A stretch of DNA of 64,000 nucleotides from Nocardioides currus (lineage in GTDB: Bacteria; Actinomycetota; Actinomycetes; Propionibacteriales; Nocardioidaceae). Where the stretch lies: NCBI RefSeq assembly GCF_003057875.1, contig NZ_PYXZ01000004.1, positions 186,001 through 250,000 on the forward strand. The letters run 5' to 3'. The position numbers and the translations under genes are program-made. Shown in pieces: positions 41,833 through 51,600 of the stretch; positions within the stretch are counted from its first letter, which is position 1; every line of letters begins with the position of its first letter. The notes beneath the pieces are model-generated. The model searched no databases. It had not been told where the DNA came from and saw only the letters and a list, made by a program, of their open reading frames with translations.

Positions 41833-43011
41833 ATGGACGGCCCGCCTGCTCGACTGCGAGCCGAGGACACCCGGCCCGAGCTGACGCCGTTCCGTCACGC
41901 GTGGCGGCTCGCCGTCTGCCTGGTCTTCGGTCTCGTCGTCTGGTCGCAGGCCACGGCGAACGAGTGGAACGACCACCGGGCGATCTTCTGGGGCGAGGTC
42001 GTGCTCGGCGTCGCCGCGTTCGTCCTCGTCGTGTTCCGTCGGCGCGCCCCCGTCACCGTGGCGGCCATCGTGGCCGTGATGAGCGCGTTCTCGGGGCTGG
42101 CGTCCGGTCCCGCCACCCTGAGCGCGGTGTCGGTGGCCACCCTGCGGCGGCCGCTGCCGATCATCGGGATCGGCCTGCTCAACTTCGCCTGCGCGATGAC
42201 CTACACGCTCTACGCGCCCTTCGACCTCAGCGGCCCCATCTGGGTCTCGGTCGTGATCAATCTGGTCACCAACGCCGCGATGATGGGCTGGGGCATGTAC
42301 CTCGGTTCACGCCGCGAGCTGCTCTGGACGCTGCACCAGCGGGCGTCGCGCGCCGAGGCCGAGCAGGAGCTGCGGGTCGCCCAGGGGCGCAGCCAGGAAC
42401 GGGAGCGGATCGCCCGCGAGATGCACGACGTGCTGGCGCACCGCATCACCCAGATCTCGATGCAGTCCGCCGCGCTGGCCTTCCGCGACGACCTCGAGGC
42501 GGACGAGCTGCGCGCCGGGCTCGGCGAGATCCAGGGCAAGTCCAACGAGGCGATCAACGAGCTCCGCGGAGTGCTGGGCGTGCTGCGCGACCAGGCCACC
42601 GGCGAGCTGGTGGACGGCCCGCAGCCGACCTACTCCGACCTCGCCGCCCTCGTGTCAGAGTCGCGGGACAACGGCCTGCACGTGGAGTTCAGCGACCGCG
42701 TCGACCGCTCGGATGGCGAGGTGCCGGACGTCGTCGGGCGAGCGCTCTACCGGATCATCCAGGAGGGGCTCACCAACGCCACCAAGCACGCGCCCGGGGC
42801 AGTGGTACGGATCGCGCTGAGCGGCTCCCCCGCGGACGGCATCGACTTCCAGATCCGCAACCCCCTCGGCTTCGCGGTCGGATCGGCACCCGGCGCCGGC
42901 CTCGGGCTGGTCGGGCTCTCCGAGCGGGCCGAGCTGCGCGGCGGCACCCTCGTCCACGGTCGCGAGGGCACGACGTTCGTCCTGCGCGGGTGGATACCGT
43001 GGTCGACATGA
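41833..43011 (+). CDS. NarL-type sensor histidine kinase
   Basis: A 392-residue kinase with about five N-terminal membrane helices (residues 24-160) and no large extracellular domain, then a HisKA_3 dimerisation helix with phospho-acceptor H198 in IAREMHDVLAHR, and a HATPase domain (YRIIQEGLTNATKHA as the N box; GLGLVGLSERAEL as the G box). Sensors of this short-loop type often detect signals within the membrane or through the linked transporter. TAGCCT lies six bases before ATG 41833. The response regulator overlaps its stop by four bases. Confidence 0.9.
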   Translation: MDGPPARLRAEDTRPELTPFRHAWRLAVCLVFGLVVWSQATANEWNDHRAIFWGEVVLGVAAFVLVVFRRRAPVTVAAIVAVMSAFSGLASGPATLSAVSVATLRRPLPIIGIGLLNFACAMTYTLYAPFDLSGPIWVSVVINLVTNAAMMGWGMYLGSRRELLWTLHQRASRAEAEQELRVAQGRSQERERIAREMHDVLAHRITQISMQSAALAFRDDLEADELRAGLGEIQGKSNEAINELRGVLGVLRDQATGELVDGPQPTYSDLAALVSESRDNGLHVEFSDRVDRSDGEVPDVVGRALYRIIQEGLTNATKHAPGAVVRIALSGSPADGIDFQIRNPLGFAVGSAPGAGLGLVGLSERAELRGGTLVHGREGTTFVLRGWIPWST

Positions 43012-43658
43012 TCCGGGTGCTGGTCGTCGACGACGACCCCCTCGTCCGCTCGGCTCTGTCGCTGATGCTCGGTGGGCAGCCCGACCTTGTCCTGGTCGGC
43101 GAGGCCGGCAACGGCGCCGAGGCCGTCGCGGCGGTGGAGCGGGAGCGGCCGCGGGTCGTGCTGATGGACATCCGGATGCCCGTGATGAACGGGCTCGACG
43201 CGACCCGGGCGATCGTCGAGCTGCCCGACCCTCCGTCGGTGATCGTGCTGACGACCTTCCACGCCGACGAGCACGTCGTGGCCGCAGTCGCCGCGGGCGC
43301 CGACGGCTTCCTGCTGAAGGACACTCCCCCGCACGAGATCGTCAGCGCCGTACGCCGCGTGGCGAACGGCGAGGCCATGCTCTCGCCCGCTGTGACCCGC
43401 ACCGTGCTCGACCGGATCCGGTCGGGCCAGCCGCAGGGCCGCTCGAGCGTGGCCGAGCAGCGGCTGGCGACGCTGACCCTGCGCGAGCGGGAGGTCGCGG
43501 TGTGCGTCGGTCGCGGCTTGAGCAACGCGGAGGTCGCCCGCGAGCTCCACCTGTCGGTGCCGACCGTGAAGGCGCACGTCTCGCGGCTCTTCGACAAGCT
43601 CGACTCGACGAACCGCGTGCAGATCGCGATGGTCGTGCACGACGCCGGGCTCGTCTGA
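43008..43658 (+). CDS. NarL/LuxR-family response regulator
   Basis: A 216-residue regulator. Receiver: acidic pocket VVDDDP (8-10), phospho-acceptor D54 in LMDIRMPVM, then VLTTFH and the conserved lysine in FLLKDTPP. The C-terminal LuxR helix-turn-helix is LTLREREVAVCVGRGLSNAEVARELHLSVPTVKAHVSRLF. ATG 43008 overlaps the kinase TGA as ATGA. It probably controls the divergent ABC exporter genes and its own operon through the CCCCTAC palindrome. Confidence 0.92.
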   Translation: MIRVLVVDDDPLVRSALSLMLGGQPDLVLVGEAGNGAEAVAAVERERPRVVLMDIRMPVMNGLDATRAIVELPDPPSVIVLTTFHADEHVVAAVAAGADGFLLKDTPPHEIVSAVRRVANGEAMLSPAVTRTVLDRIRSGQPQGRSSVAEQRLATLTLREREVAVCVGRGLSNAEVARELHLSVPTVKAHVSRLFDKLDSTNRVQIAMVVHDAGLV

Positions 43659-43670
43659 GTCGCCGAGGCG

Positions 43671-44435
43671 TCAGAGGTCGATGACCATCCCGGCCACGGC
43701 GAGGTCGAGCGGGCCGGACCAGGTGGTGCGGGCCTCGGTGAGCGCGTCCTGCGAGTCGTGCCACGGCGGGATGTGGGTGAGGACGAGACGGCCCACGCCG
43801 GCCTCGGTGGCCGTCGTCCCGCACTCCGACCCGGTCATGTGCAGGTCGGGCGGGTTGTCGACGCCGTCGCGGAACGACGCCTCGCAGAGCAGCAGGTCGG
43901 CGCCGGTGGCCAGCGACGTCAGCTCGGGGCACGCACCCGTGTCGCCGCTGTAGACGAGGCTGCGCCCGCCCACCGTGACCTTGAGCGCGAAGGCGTCGAC
44001 GGGGTGGACCACCGGTCGCGACTCGACCACGAACGGCCCGACCGTCACGGCCTCGCCGTGGGGCCGGAAGTCGAACTCCTCGGTCATGCCGGGGTCGAGC
44101 GGCAGGTCGTAGGCGCGCGCGAGCCGACCGGGGGTGTCGCCCGGTCCCCACACCGGGATGCGGGGCTGGGCGCCGGTGGGGTGGTACTTGCGCATGACGT
44201 AGTAGCCGCACATGTCGAGGCAGTGGTCGGCGTGGAGGTGGCTGAGGAACACCGCGTCGATCGTCAGCGGGTCGACGTAGCGGTGCAGCTCGCCCAGCGC
44301 GCCGTTGCCGAGGTCGAGCAGGATGCGGACGGTGCGGCCCTCGTGCTCGGCCTCGAGGAGGTAGCTGCTGGCGGCCGACTCCGGACCGGGGTAGGAGCCG
44401 GAGCAGCCGATGACCGTGAGGCGCGCCGCGCTCAC
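43671..44435 (-). CDS. Metallo-beta-lactamase-fold phosphodiesterase (Rv1339-like)
   Basis: A 254-residue MBL protein: metal motif [11 protein letters not shown] (HxHxDH, 66-71), further ligands in [23 protein letters not shown] and LVLTHIPPW. Its placement directly after murI matches Rv1339 of M. tuberculosis, which has been reported as an atypical class II cAMP phosphodiesterase; the name RNase Z-like is also used for such genes. The substrate here is inferred from that synteny only. GTG 44435 overlaps the murI stop as GTGA. Confidence 0.85.
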   Translation of the reverse strand: MSAARLTVIGCSGSYPGPESAASSYLLEAEHEGRTVRILLDLGNGALGELHRYVDPLTIDAVFLSHLHADHCLDMCGYYVMRKYHPTGAQPRIPVWGPGDTPGRLARAYDLPLDPGMTEEFDFRPHGEAVTVGPFVVESRPVVHPVDAFALKVTVGGRSLVYSGDTGACPELTSLATGADLLLCEASFRDGVDNPPDLHMTGSECGTTATEAGVGRLVLTHIPPWHDSQDALTEARTTWSGPLDLAVAGMVIDL

Positions 44436-45244
44436 GACAGGCCTCCGGCGAACTGCGAGGCGCCGAGCAGCTCGGAGCCGAGGAAGCGGCGCCCGAGGGT
44501 CTCGAACTCGTCGGGGCTGCCGGTGGTCGCGAACGAGTAGGTGGCCTCGCCACTCTCCAGCATCAGGTCGGTGCGGGCCAGCAGCTTGTAGACGTCCTTG
44601 GCGCACTCCTCGGCCGAGCTGACCAGGGTGACGCCGTCGCCCATGACCATCGAGATGACGCCGGTGAGCAACGGGTAGTGGGTGCAGCCCAGCACGAGGG
44701 TGTCGATGTCGGCCTCGACCAGCGGCTGGAGGTACTCGTGGGCGACGTCGATCAGCTCGCTGCCGCCGGTCACGCCCTGCTCGACGAAGTCGACGAAGCG
44801 GGGGCAGGCGCGGGTGAGGAGGTCGACGTGCGGCGCCGCGGCGAACGCGTCGTCGTAGGCCATCGACTCGGCCGTGGCGCGGGTGCAGATGACGCCGATG
44901 CGCCCGGTGGCGGATGCGGCGACGGCGCGCCGCGTGGCGGGCAGGATCACCTCGACGACCGGGACGTCGTAGCGCTCGCGGGCGTCGCGCAGCATGGCGG
45001 CGCTGGCGGAGTTGCAGGCGATGACCAGCGCCTTGACGCCCTCGGCGTAGAGGTGGTCGAGGCACTCGAGGGCGTACTCACGGACCTCGCTGATCGGCTT
45101 GGCGCCGTACGGCGCTCGCGCGGTGTCGCCGACGTAGCGGATGGATTCGTGCGGCAGCTGGTCGATGACCGAGCGCGCCACGGTCAGCCCGCCGAAGCCG
45201 GAGTCGAAGATCCCGATCGGGGCTTCTCTGGTCACGGTTGGCAC
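44432..45244 (-). CDS. murI: Glutamate racemase
   Basis: A 270-residue racemase: [16 protein letters not shown], catalytic cysteine in [14 protein letters not shown], and second cysteine in [13 protein letters not shown]. It makes D-glutamate for peptidoglycan. GTG 45244 is supported by TAGCCT six bases upstream. The gene is essential in most bacteria that lack D-amino-acid transaminase. Confidence 0.94.
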   Translation of the reverse strand: MPTVTREAPIGIFDSGFGGLTVARSVIDQLPHESIRYVGDTARAPYGAKPISEVREYALECLDHLYAEGVKALVIACNSASAAMLRDARERYDVPVVEVILPATRRAVAASATGRIGVICTRATAESMAYDDAFAAAPHVDLLTRACPRFVDFVEQGVTGGSELIDVAHEYLQPLVEADIDTLVLGCTHYPLLTGVISMVMGDGVTLVSSAEECAKDVYKLLARTDLMLESGEATYSFATTGSPDEFETLGRRFLGSELLGASQFAGGLS

Positions 45245-45320
45245 GCGCCAAGGCTAGGGCTGCCCGTCGCGAAAGGCACGCCGTCGGCGGCGTTGGCCCG
45301 GTCACACGGCATGGGACGGG

Positions 45321-45686
45321 TCATGTGGAGGGCAGGTCGCCCGCGTGCCCGGCGATCCACTGCATCAGCGGCACCAGGTGGGTGGCGAGCTCCTGGCCGG
45401 AGGGCGTCAGGGAGTACTCCACGTGCGGCGGGACGACCGGCCGTGCCTCGCGGGTGACCAGGCCGTCGGCGGCCAGCGTGCGCAGGGTCTGGGCGAGCAT
45501 CTTCTCGCTCACGCCCTCCGCCCGGCGGCGCAGCTCGCTCCAGCGCAGCGGCTCGCCCTCCGAGAGGGACAGGAGCACCAGCACGCCCCACTTGCTCATC
45601 ACGTGGTCCAGCAGCACCCGGCTGCCGCACGCGGCCGGGAAGACGCCGTCGGGGTAGATGTCGCGGAGCTGGGCACTCACCTTCAT
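45321..45686 (-). CDS. HxlR (DUF24) family redox-type regulator
   Basis: A 121-residue winged-helix regulator: WGVLVLLSLSEGEPLRWSELRRRAEGVSEKML and GLVTREARPVVPPHVEYSLTPSG. It has a single cysteine, C20, in the N-terminal PAACGSR. Proteins such as YodB, HypR and QorR of this family sense quinones or oxidants through such a cysteine. A divergent NmrA-type oxidoreductase gene is the natural target, matching QorR-qor2 of Corynebacterium glutamicum. TAAGGT six bases before ATG 45686 suggests a leaderless mRNA, and the operator overlaps it. Confidence 0.88.
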   Translation of the reverse strand: MKVSAQLRDIYPDGVFPAACGSRVLLDHVMSKWGVLVLLSLSEGEPLRWSELRRRAEGVSEKMLAQTLRTLAADGLVTREARPVVPPHVEYSLTPSGQELATHLVPLMQWIAGHAGDLPST

Positions 45687-45690
45687 GTAG

Positions 45691-45713
45691 GTACCTTACT
45701 TCAAAGTGGGTAC
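45691..45713. promoter_or_regulatory. Inverted repeat in the HxlR/NmrA divergent promoter
   Basis: GTACC at 45691-45695 and GGTAC at 45709-45713 flank an imperfect ACTT/AAGT inner repeat, centred on a C. It overlaps the -10-like TAAGGT of the HxlR gene and starts five bases from its ATG, so binding should block that promoter directly. Confidence 0.6.
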
Positions 45714-45791
45714 TAACCAACGGGAAGCATCGGGGACCTCCGTCCGTTGGGCCGGACGACAGCCCACTCCCCTCGACCCGAAGGACCCACC

Positions 45792-46655
45792 ATGACCACC
45801 TACCTCGTCACCGCCGCCAGCGGACACCTCGGCCGCCTCGCCGTCCACGCCCTCCTCGAGCGCGGCGTCGCCGCCGGTGACGTCGTCGCCACGGCCCGCG
45901 ACCTCGACGCGATCTCCGACCTCGCCGCCCTCGGCGTTCAGACCCGTCGCGCCGACTACACCGACCCGTCCTCGCTCAAGGAGGCCTTCGCCGGCGTCGA
46001 CCGCGTCCTGCTCGTCTCCTCCAACGCGGTCGGCGGCGACCGGGTCGGCCAGCACGCCAACGTCATCGCCGCCGCGAGCGACGCCGGCGTCGAGCTGATC
46101 GGCTACACCAGCATCCCGCGCGCCGACAGCAACCCCATGCTCCTCGCGCAGGACCACCGCCGCACCGAGGAGCTGCTGGCGGCGTCCGGCCTGCCCACGG
46201 TCCTGCTGCGCAACTCGTGGTACGTCGAGAACTACACCGAGCAGCTCGCGCCGGTGCTCGAGCACGGCACCGTCCTCGGCGCAGCCGGCGGTGGCCGGGT
46301 CAGCGTCGCCACCCGGGCCGACTACGCCGCGGCAGCCGCCGCTGCCCTCGTCGCCGACGACCAGGCCGGACGCACCTACGAGCTCGGCGGCGACACCGCC
46401 ATCACCCTCGAGGAGTACGCCGCCGAGGTGGCCGCCGCGTCGGGTCGCGAGATCTCCTACACCGACCTGCCGGCCGACCAGCTCGTCGCGGCTCTCGTCG
46501 GCGCGGGCGTCCCGGAGGCCTTCGCGGGCGTCCTCGCCGACTCCGACCTCGGCATCGCCCGCGGCGACCTGCTCGTCGAGTCCGGCGACCTGTCCCGGCT
46601 GATCGGTCGCCCCACCACCGCCCCGGCCGAGGCGATCCGCGCCGCGCTGGCCTGA
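45792..46655 (+). CDS. NmrA-family NAD(P)-dependent quinone oxidoreductase (QorB-like)
   Basis: A 287-residue atypical short-chain dehydrogenase: Rossmann motif VTAASGHLGRLAVHALL, VLLVSSNAVGGDRVGQH, the YTSIPRADSNPM region and LLRNSWYVENYTEQL. QorB-type proteins reduce quinones with NADPH. Regulation by the divergent HxlR protein fits a quinone or electrophile detoxification role, by inference. ATG 45792 follows a short leader. Confidence 0.87.
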   Translation: MTTYLVTAASGHLGRLAVHALLERGVAAGDVVATARDLDAISDLAALGVQTRRADYTDPSSLKEAFAGVDRVLLVSSNAVGGDRVGQHANVIAAASDAGVELIGYTSIPRADSNPMLLAQDHRRTEELLAASGLPTVLLRNSWYVENYTEQLAPVLEHGTVLGAAGGGRVSVATRADYAAAAAAALVADDQAGRTYELGGDTAITLEEYAAEVAAASGREISYTDLPADQLVAALVGAGVPEAFAGVLADSDLGIARGDLLVESGDLSRLIGRPTTAPAEAIRAALA

Positions 46656-46746
46656 GGGTCTGCCTCGTCCGGTCCCGCCGTTCAAGACGCACCCGTGCGG
46701 CCGGGGGTGGCGGGCCGGACGGCCACGCCCACCTAGGGTTGGGCGC

Positions 46747-47832
46747 ATGTCACGCCTCGGAGTCGTCCTCACCACCCTCGTCCTCACGGCCTCCGGGGGC
46801 GTTGCCTGCGCCGCCGTCGGCGATGCGCCTGCCCCGGCCGGAGCTGCGTCCGAGCGCCACGCGGATCGTCGGGCAGATCGTCGGGCCGACGCAGTCACCG
46901 ACTCGGTGGTGGCCATCTCGCTCGACGGGTTCAACCCGCCGGCCCTGCGCAGGCTCGGCCGCTCCGGCACCCCCAACCTGCACCGGATCATCAAGCAGGG
47001 CGCCAGCACGCTGAACGCGCGCACCGAGCAGGAGATGACGATCACCCTGCCCAACCACACCGGCATGGTGACCGGGCGGCGCATCGAGGCGGCGACCGGC
47101 GGCCACGGCGTCACCTGGAACGACGACCGGATGGTGCCGGCCACGGTGCAGGCGGCCGCTGGTGGACCGGTGGACTCGGTCTTCACCGTCGTCGACCAGG
47201 CCGGCCTGTCGTCCGGCTTCTTCGCCAGCAAGACGAAGTTCTCCCTGTGGGACCGCTCGTGGCCCGATGCGACCGACACCCAGACCATCATCGAGGACAA
47301 CGACGCCCTGGTCCGCTCCTTCAAGACCGACCTGCTCTCGCAGCCGCGCGCCTTCCGCCTGCTCCACCTCTCCGAGACCGACGCGGTCGGCCACGCGAAG
47401 GGCTTCATGGGGAAGGCTTACCTGCGCGCCGTACGCCGTGCCGACCGCCGCGTGGGCGCGGTGATCCGGGCGATCAAGCAGAACCCCGCACAGACCGGCC
47501 GCACCACCGTCATCATCACCGCCGACCACGGCGGCAAGGGCTTCGCCAACGGCGGTCACGGCGACCCGACGAAGGCCCACAACTACACCGTGCCGTTCCT
47601 CGTGTGGGGCTCCGGCGCCCAGGCCGGCACCGACCTGTACGACCTCAACCCCGACTACACCGACCCGGGTCGCAGCCGGCCCGGCTACACCGGCGCGCAG
47701 CCCGTCCGCAACGGCGACGTCGCCAACCTCGCGCTCGACCTGCTCGGCCTGGGCGCGGTCCCCGGCAGCGAGCACGACGTGCAGCAGGACCTCGACGTCT
47801 CCTCGGTGGAGGTCACCGCTCCGCGGGCGTAG
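46747..47832 (+). CDS. Exported alkaline phosphatase-superfamily phosphodiesterase
   Basis: A 361-residue protein with a signal peptide (possible lipobox GVAC, C21), an Arg/Asp-rich RHADRRADRRADA segment, and a type I phosphodiesterase/nucleotide pyrophosphatase domain: ISLDGFNPPAL for metal, TITLPNHTGMVTG with the nucleophile threonine, LLHLSETDAVGHAKG and IITADHGGKG. It should hydrolyse phosphodiester or pyrophosphate bonds outside the cytoplasm. TAGGGT lies seven bases before ATG 46747. The C-terminal end overlaps the convergent DUF3152 gene by 20 bases. Confidence 0.87.
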   Translation: MSRLGVVLTTLVLTASGGVACAAVGDAPAPAGAASERHADRRADRRADAVTDSVVAISLDGFNPPALRRLGRSGTPNLHRIIKQGASTLNARTEQEMTITLPNHTGMVTGRRIEAATGGHGVTWNDDRMVPATVQAAAGGPVDSVFTVVDQAGLSSGFFASKTKFSLWDRSWPDATDTQTIIEDNDALVRSFKTDLLSQPRAFRLLHLSETDAVGHAKGFMGKAYLRAVRRADRRVGAVIRAIKQNPAQTGRTTVIITADHGGKGFANGGHGDPTKAHNYTVPFLVWGSGAQAGTDLYDLNPDYTDPGRSRPGYTGAQPVRNGDVANLALDLLGLGAVPGSEHDVQQDLDVSSVEVTAPRA

Positions 47833-48637
47833 GCCAGGGGTTGAACCGGCAGCCGTCGAGCCCCTTCGACTGCTGCATCATCACCGGCGCCGGGCGACCC
47901 GGCCCGGGACAACCGCTGTGACCGTGCCCGAGCCAGTGCCCGGTCTCGTGGTTGACGACGAGGTGGCGGTAGTCGCGCAGCGTGCCGTGGGCCGCGTTCC
48001 ACGCCGGTGAGGCGAACTTCCACCGGTCCTGGTTGATCACCACGAACCGGCCGACCCGGCACGACCACGTGGTCGAGCACTCCGCCCCGAAGCTCGGCAG
48101 CGTCGAGGCCTGCGCGAGCACCAGCGTGAAGTCGCCGCCCCGCGCGACCCTCCGGAAGGCGATGCCACCCGCCCGCCAGCCCCGCGCATCGGCGTACGTC
48201 TCCTGCGCCTGGCGCCTGAACGTCGCGACGCTGGTGGTGATCCGCCCGCGCGTGGCGACGGAGTAGGTGACGCGGCGGCGCACCGGCGTGCGGTAGTCGA
48301 CCTCGGTGGTCGGCGCGGAGGTGACGGCCGTCCACGCGTAGCCGTCGGCGCGGGCACGGATCTCGACGCTCAGCCGCGTCCCGACGTCGAGCGCCGTGAG
48401 GCGGTAGGAGCGCTGGTTGCTACGTGCGATCGGCTCACCGTCGCGCAGCCAGCGGTAGTGGGTCTCGGTGCGCCGCGGCGTCCAGCGACCGGGGTGTGCC
48501 CGGAGCACCTGCCCCTCCTTCGTCGTGCCGCCGATCGACGGGGCCACCGTGTTGGTCAGGGGCGGCAGCTCGGAGTCGGCGCGCGCGGGCGCCGCGACGA
48601 GGACCAGCAGGAGCGCGAGCAGGAGGGCGCGGGGCAC
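47813..48637 (-). CDS. Exported DUF3152 metalloprotease-like protein
   Basis: A 274-residue protein with a signal peptide (LLLALLLVLVAAPARA), an Ig-like repeat (about 27-115, PSIGGTTKEGQVLRAHPGRW ... SVEIRARADGY) and a C-terminal DUF3152 domain. The domain contains HETGHWLGHGH, close to the metzincin HExxHxxGxxH zinc motif, and cysteines in SGCPGPG and LDGCRF. A secreted zinc peptidase is likely, substrate unknown. GTG 48637 has TAGTCT six bases upstream. Gene ends overlap the phosphodiesterase gene tail to tail. Confidence 0.85.
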   Translation of the reverse strand: MPRALLLALLLVLVAAPARADSELPPLTNTVAPSIGGTTKEGQVLRAHPGRWTPRRTETHYRWLRDGEPIARSNQRSYRLTALDVGTRLSVEIRARADGYAWTAVTSAPTTEVDYRTPVRRRVTYSVATRGRITTSVATFRRQAQETYADARGWRAGGIAFRRVARGGDFTLVLAQASTLPSFGAECSTTWSCRVGRFVVINQDRWKFASPAWNAAHGTLRDYRHLVVNHETGHWLGHGHSGCPGPGRPAPVMMQQSKGLDGCRFNPWPTPAER

Positions 48638-48694
48638 GGCGCCAGACTAGAACCCGATCGACCTCGGGTGGCGGCACGACCACAATGGCGTCTC

Positions 48695-51600
48695 GTGACC
48701 TCCGCCGCGCGCCTGCTCCAGCAGATCGACCCGTTGCCAGCGCCCGCGCGCGAGCGGCTGCTCGCCGAGACGGCGAGGCGGCTGGCCGGCACCACCGACC
48801 TGCGTCCGCTGCTCGACGACCTGGCCGCGCATGGAGCCTTCGGATCGCGACTGGCCCTGCGCTTGGCCGTGGTCGCGCAGGACGCCGCACACGTGGAGCG
48901 CAGCCTGGACGCGGCCGAGCCGTCGGTGCGGGCGCGGGCGATCGTGGCCGCGGTCGAGCTCGGTCTCCCGGCATCGCTGCTCCTCGAACGGTTCCCGAAG
49001 CTGCCGGCCGCCCACCGGGCGACGCTGTTCCGTGCGCTGCGAGGTCATGCGTCGGTCGAGCTCGCGGAGGCGCTCCTCCCCGTCGCGCAGGACCGCTTCG
49101 GCGACCGCGAGGCCGCGGCCCTGCTGCCGGCCGTGGGCCACGAGCGGGTCGCCGCCCTGCTCCCCGACCTCGACCACGCCGTCGGCAGCTGGACCTCGCT
49201 CGGCTCCCGGCACCCCGCGCAGCTGCTGGCGTACGTCGAGTCGCGGCTCTCCACCGAGCCCACCGCGCTCTGGGCCGGCACGTGGGGGCAGGTCGGCCCG
49301 GCGGTCGCGGCCGCGACGCCCGCCGACCCCGCCCGGGTGCTGGGGCTGCTCGAGCGGAGCATCCTGCACGCCCCGTTCCCGGCGGCGCTGACCACCCACA
49401 CAGCGATGCTGGCGCGCCTCGACCCCGCGCGCTTCCTCCGGCTCGTCACCGACCCCGGCCGGGTCGGCCAGGTGCCGCTCGGCCGCACAGCGATGAAGGC
49501 CATGGCCGACCTGCCGGACGCCGACCTCGTCGCGCTCGGTCGGGCCGTCGACGAGACGTGTCGCCTCGCGGTCCTGCTCCACGCGCTGCCACCCTCGCGC
49601 CGGGCGGTCGTCCACGAGGGCGTCGCGGGCACCGGCGAGCTCAACCGGTACGGCGCCCACCACGCCCTGGAGTCGATCGACGAGCTGCCCGCGGTGTCCA
49701 GGCACGCGGCGGCGCGCCGGCTGCTCGCGGAGCGCAGCATCGCCGACGACCCTCGCTCGCGGCTCGCGGTCACCGCCCGCCTCGACTGGCCCGACGCCGA
49801 ACCCGTTCTCCGCCCGGCCACGCAGCAACCCGAGGCTCAGGACCGCGCCCACGCGTGGGCCTGCCTGGTCGGCGCCGCCGCGCGGAGCCGGGAGCCGGAG
49901 GTGGTGACCGAGCTGTTGGGCTCGATGGATCGCGTCCGCAACGACCAGGACGTCGTGCGCCGCTCCGTGCTCTCGGCCCTGGCGGCGGTTCCCCCGTGGC
50001 TGTTCAGCGACTCCGACGCTGCCGCGCTCTCGCAGATGGTCGCCGATGCGGCCGCCGCTCGCGACGCCTCCTGGCAGACGATGTCGGCGATCCGCGCGCT
50101 GTGCGACCGGCTCCTGCACACCGGGCTGGTGGACGCGAAGCCCGCGTTGGCCCGGACCGCCCTCGACGGCCTCGGCGTCCTCGCCTCGCAGTCGTCCAGC
50201 CCGACCCTGCGCGGCGTCACCCGCCACCTCCCGCGCGGGGCCGAGGAGTCGCTCGTGACGGCCCTGCTCCCCCGGATCGAGACGGACGCGGCGCGCGGCG
50301 ACTTCGACGTCGCCCTCGACCTGGCGTTCGTGCTCGGTCGACGGGCCTGGGACCTGCCGCGCCTCCAGACGTACGTCGACCGCGCCCGCGGCGCGAAGTC
50401 GGACAGCACCGTGCGCGGTGCGATCTCGTTGTGGCTGGCTCCACCGAGCACCCGCGACGAGCGGGTGGCCCTGGTCATCAAGGCCGACCGCTCGACGGTC
50501 ACCATCCCGGCGGTCTCCCACGCGATCGGCTGGCGTCGCACCGACCTCCTCGACGACGTGCTCCGGCGCTCGATGCACGGCCGGTTCCTCAAGCGGGGGG
50601 TGCGGTTCGTGCCGCACTTCCAGGGTTGCTTCCACCGCTGGCTGCCGAGACAGGTCCTCGCCTACTCGAAGCTCCTCGGCGACGTCGCCGGGTCGGCGAG
50701 GCTGCCGGCATGGGAGCGCACGCAGGCGACGCGCACCCTGGGTCGGATCGGCGCCGACCTGCCCCTGCTCCGGTCCCTGGCCGGCGACACGGAGGTCAGC
50801 GTCGCCGAGGCGGCGATCGCCGGACTCGCGTGGGCCGATGACCCCACGGATGCGCTTCCCGACCTGGTGGCGCTCGCCCAGACCGACCGTGCCCGGGTGG
50901 CGGTCCCGGCGATCACCCGCGCGGCCCGTCTCGTCCTCCCGCGCGACCTGCCCGCGATCCTGCGTCCGCTCCTCGTCGGCGCGAAGATCACCTCGCGCAA
51001 GGAGGCCGTCCGGCTGCTGGCCGAGCAGCGGGTCCCCGGCGCGGCCCGGCTCCTCGTCGACACCTTCGACCTCCCCGACCAGCACCGCGACGTACGCCGT
51101 GCCGTGATCGCCGCGGCCCGCTTCCACCTCGACGACCCGGAGACCTGGGACCTGCTCGACCGCGCGATCAGCGACGCCGAGGTCGCGACGGCGGTGCTCG
51201 ACGTGCCCGTCGGGACCGTCGCCCGCCGGCACCGGCCCTCCTACGCCGCGCTCGTGCAGCGGGTGGCCGCGTCCGACGACCCCGACACGGCGCGGCCGGG
51301 ACTCGCGGCGCTCCCGGCGTGGCTGCCCTGGTGTCCCGAGGCGGTCGAGGAGCTCGTCGCGACCGTGGCCGACCTGACGCGCACCTCCGGCTGGCGCCCG
51401 GCCCTCACCGCGCTGGCGACCGGGTGCACGATCACCGGTTCGGGTGCCCCGCTCGCCGCGCTGGCCGTCTCGTTGGCGGGACAGGACGACGACTCGCTCG
51501 ACGGTCCCGACCGCGACCGGCCCGCCCTCCGCCGCCTCGACGCCCTGGTGCAGTCGACGATCGCTGCCGTCGCCGACCGGCACCGGGCGCTGGCCACCGA

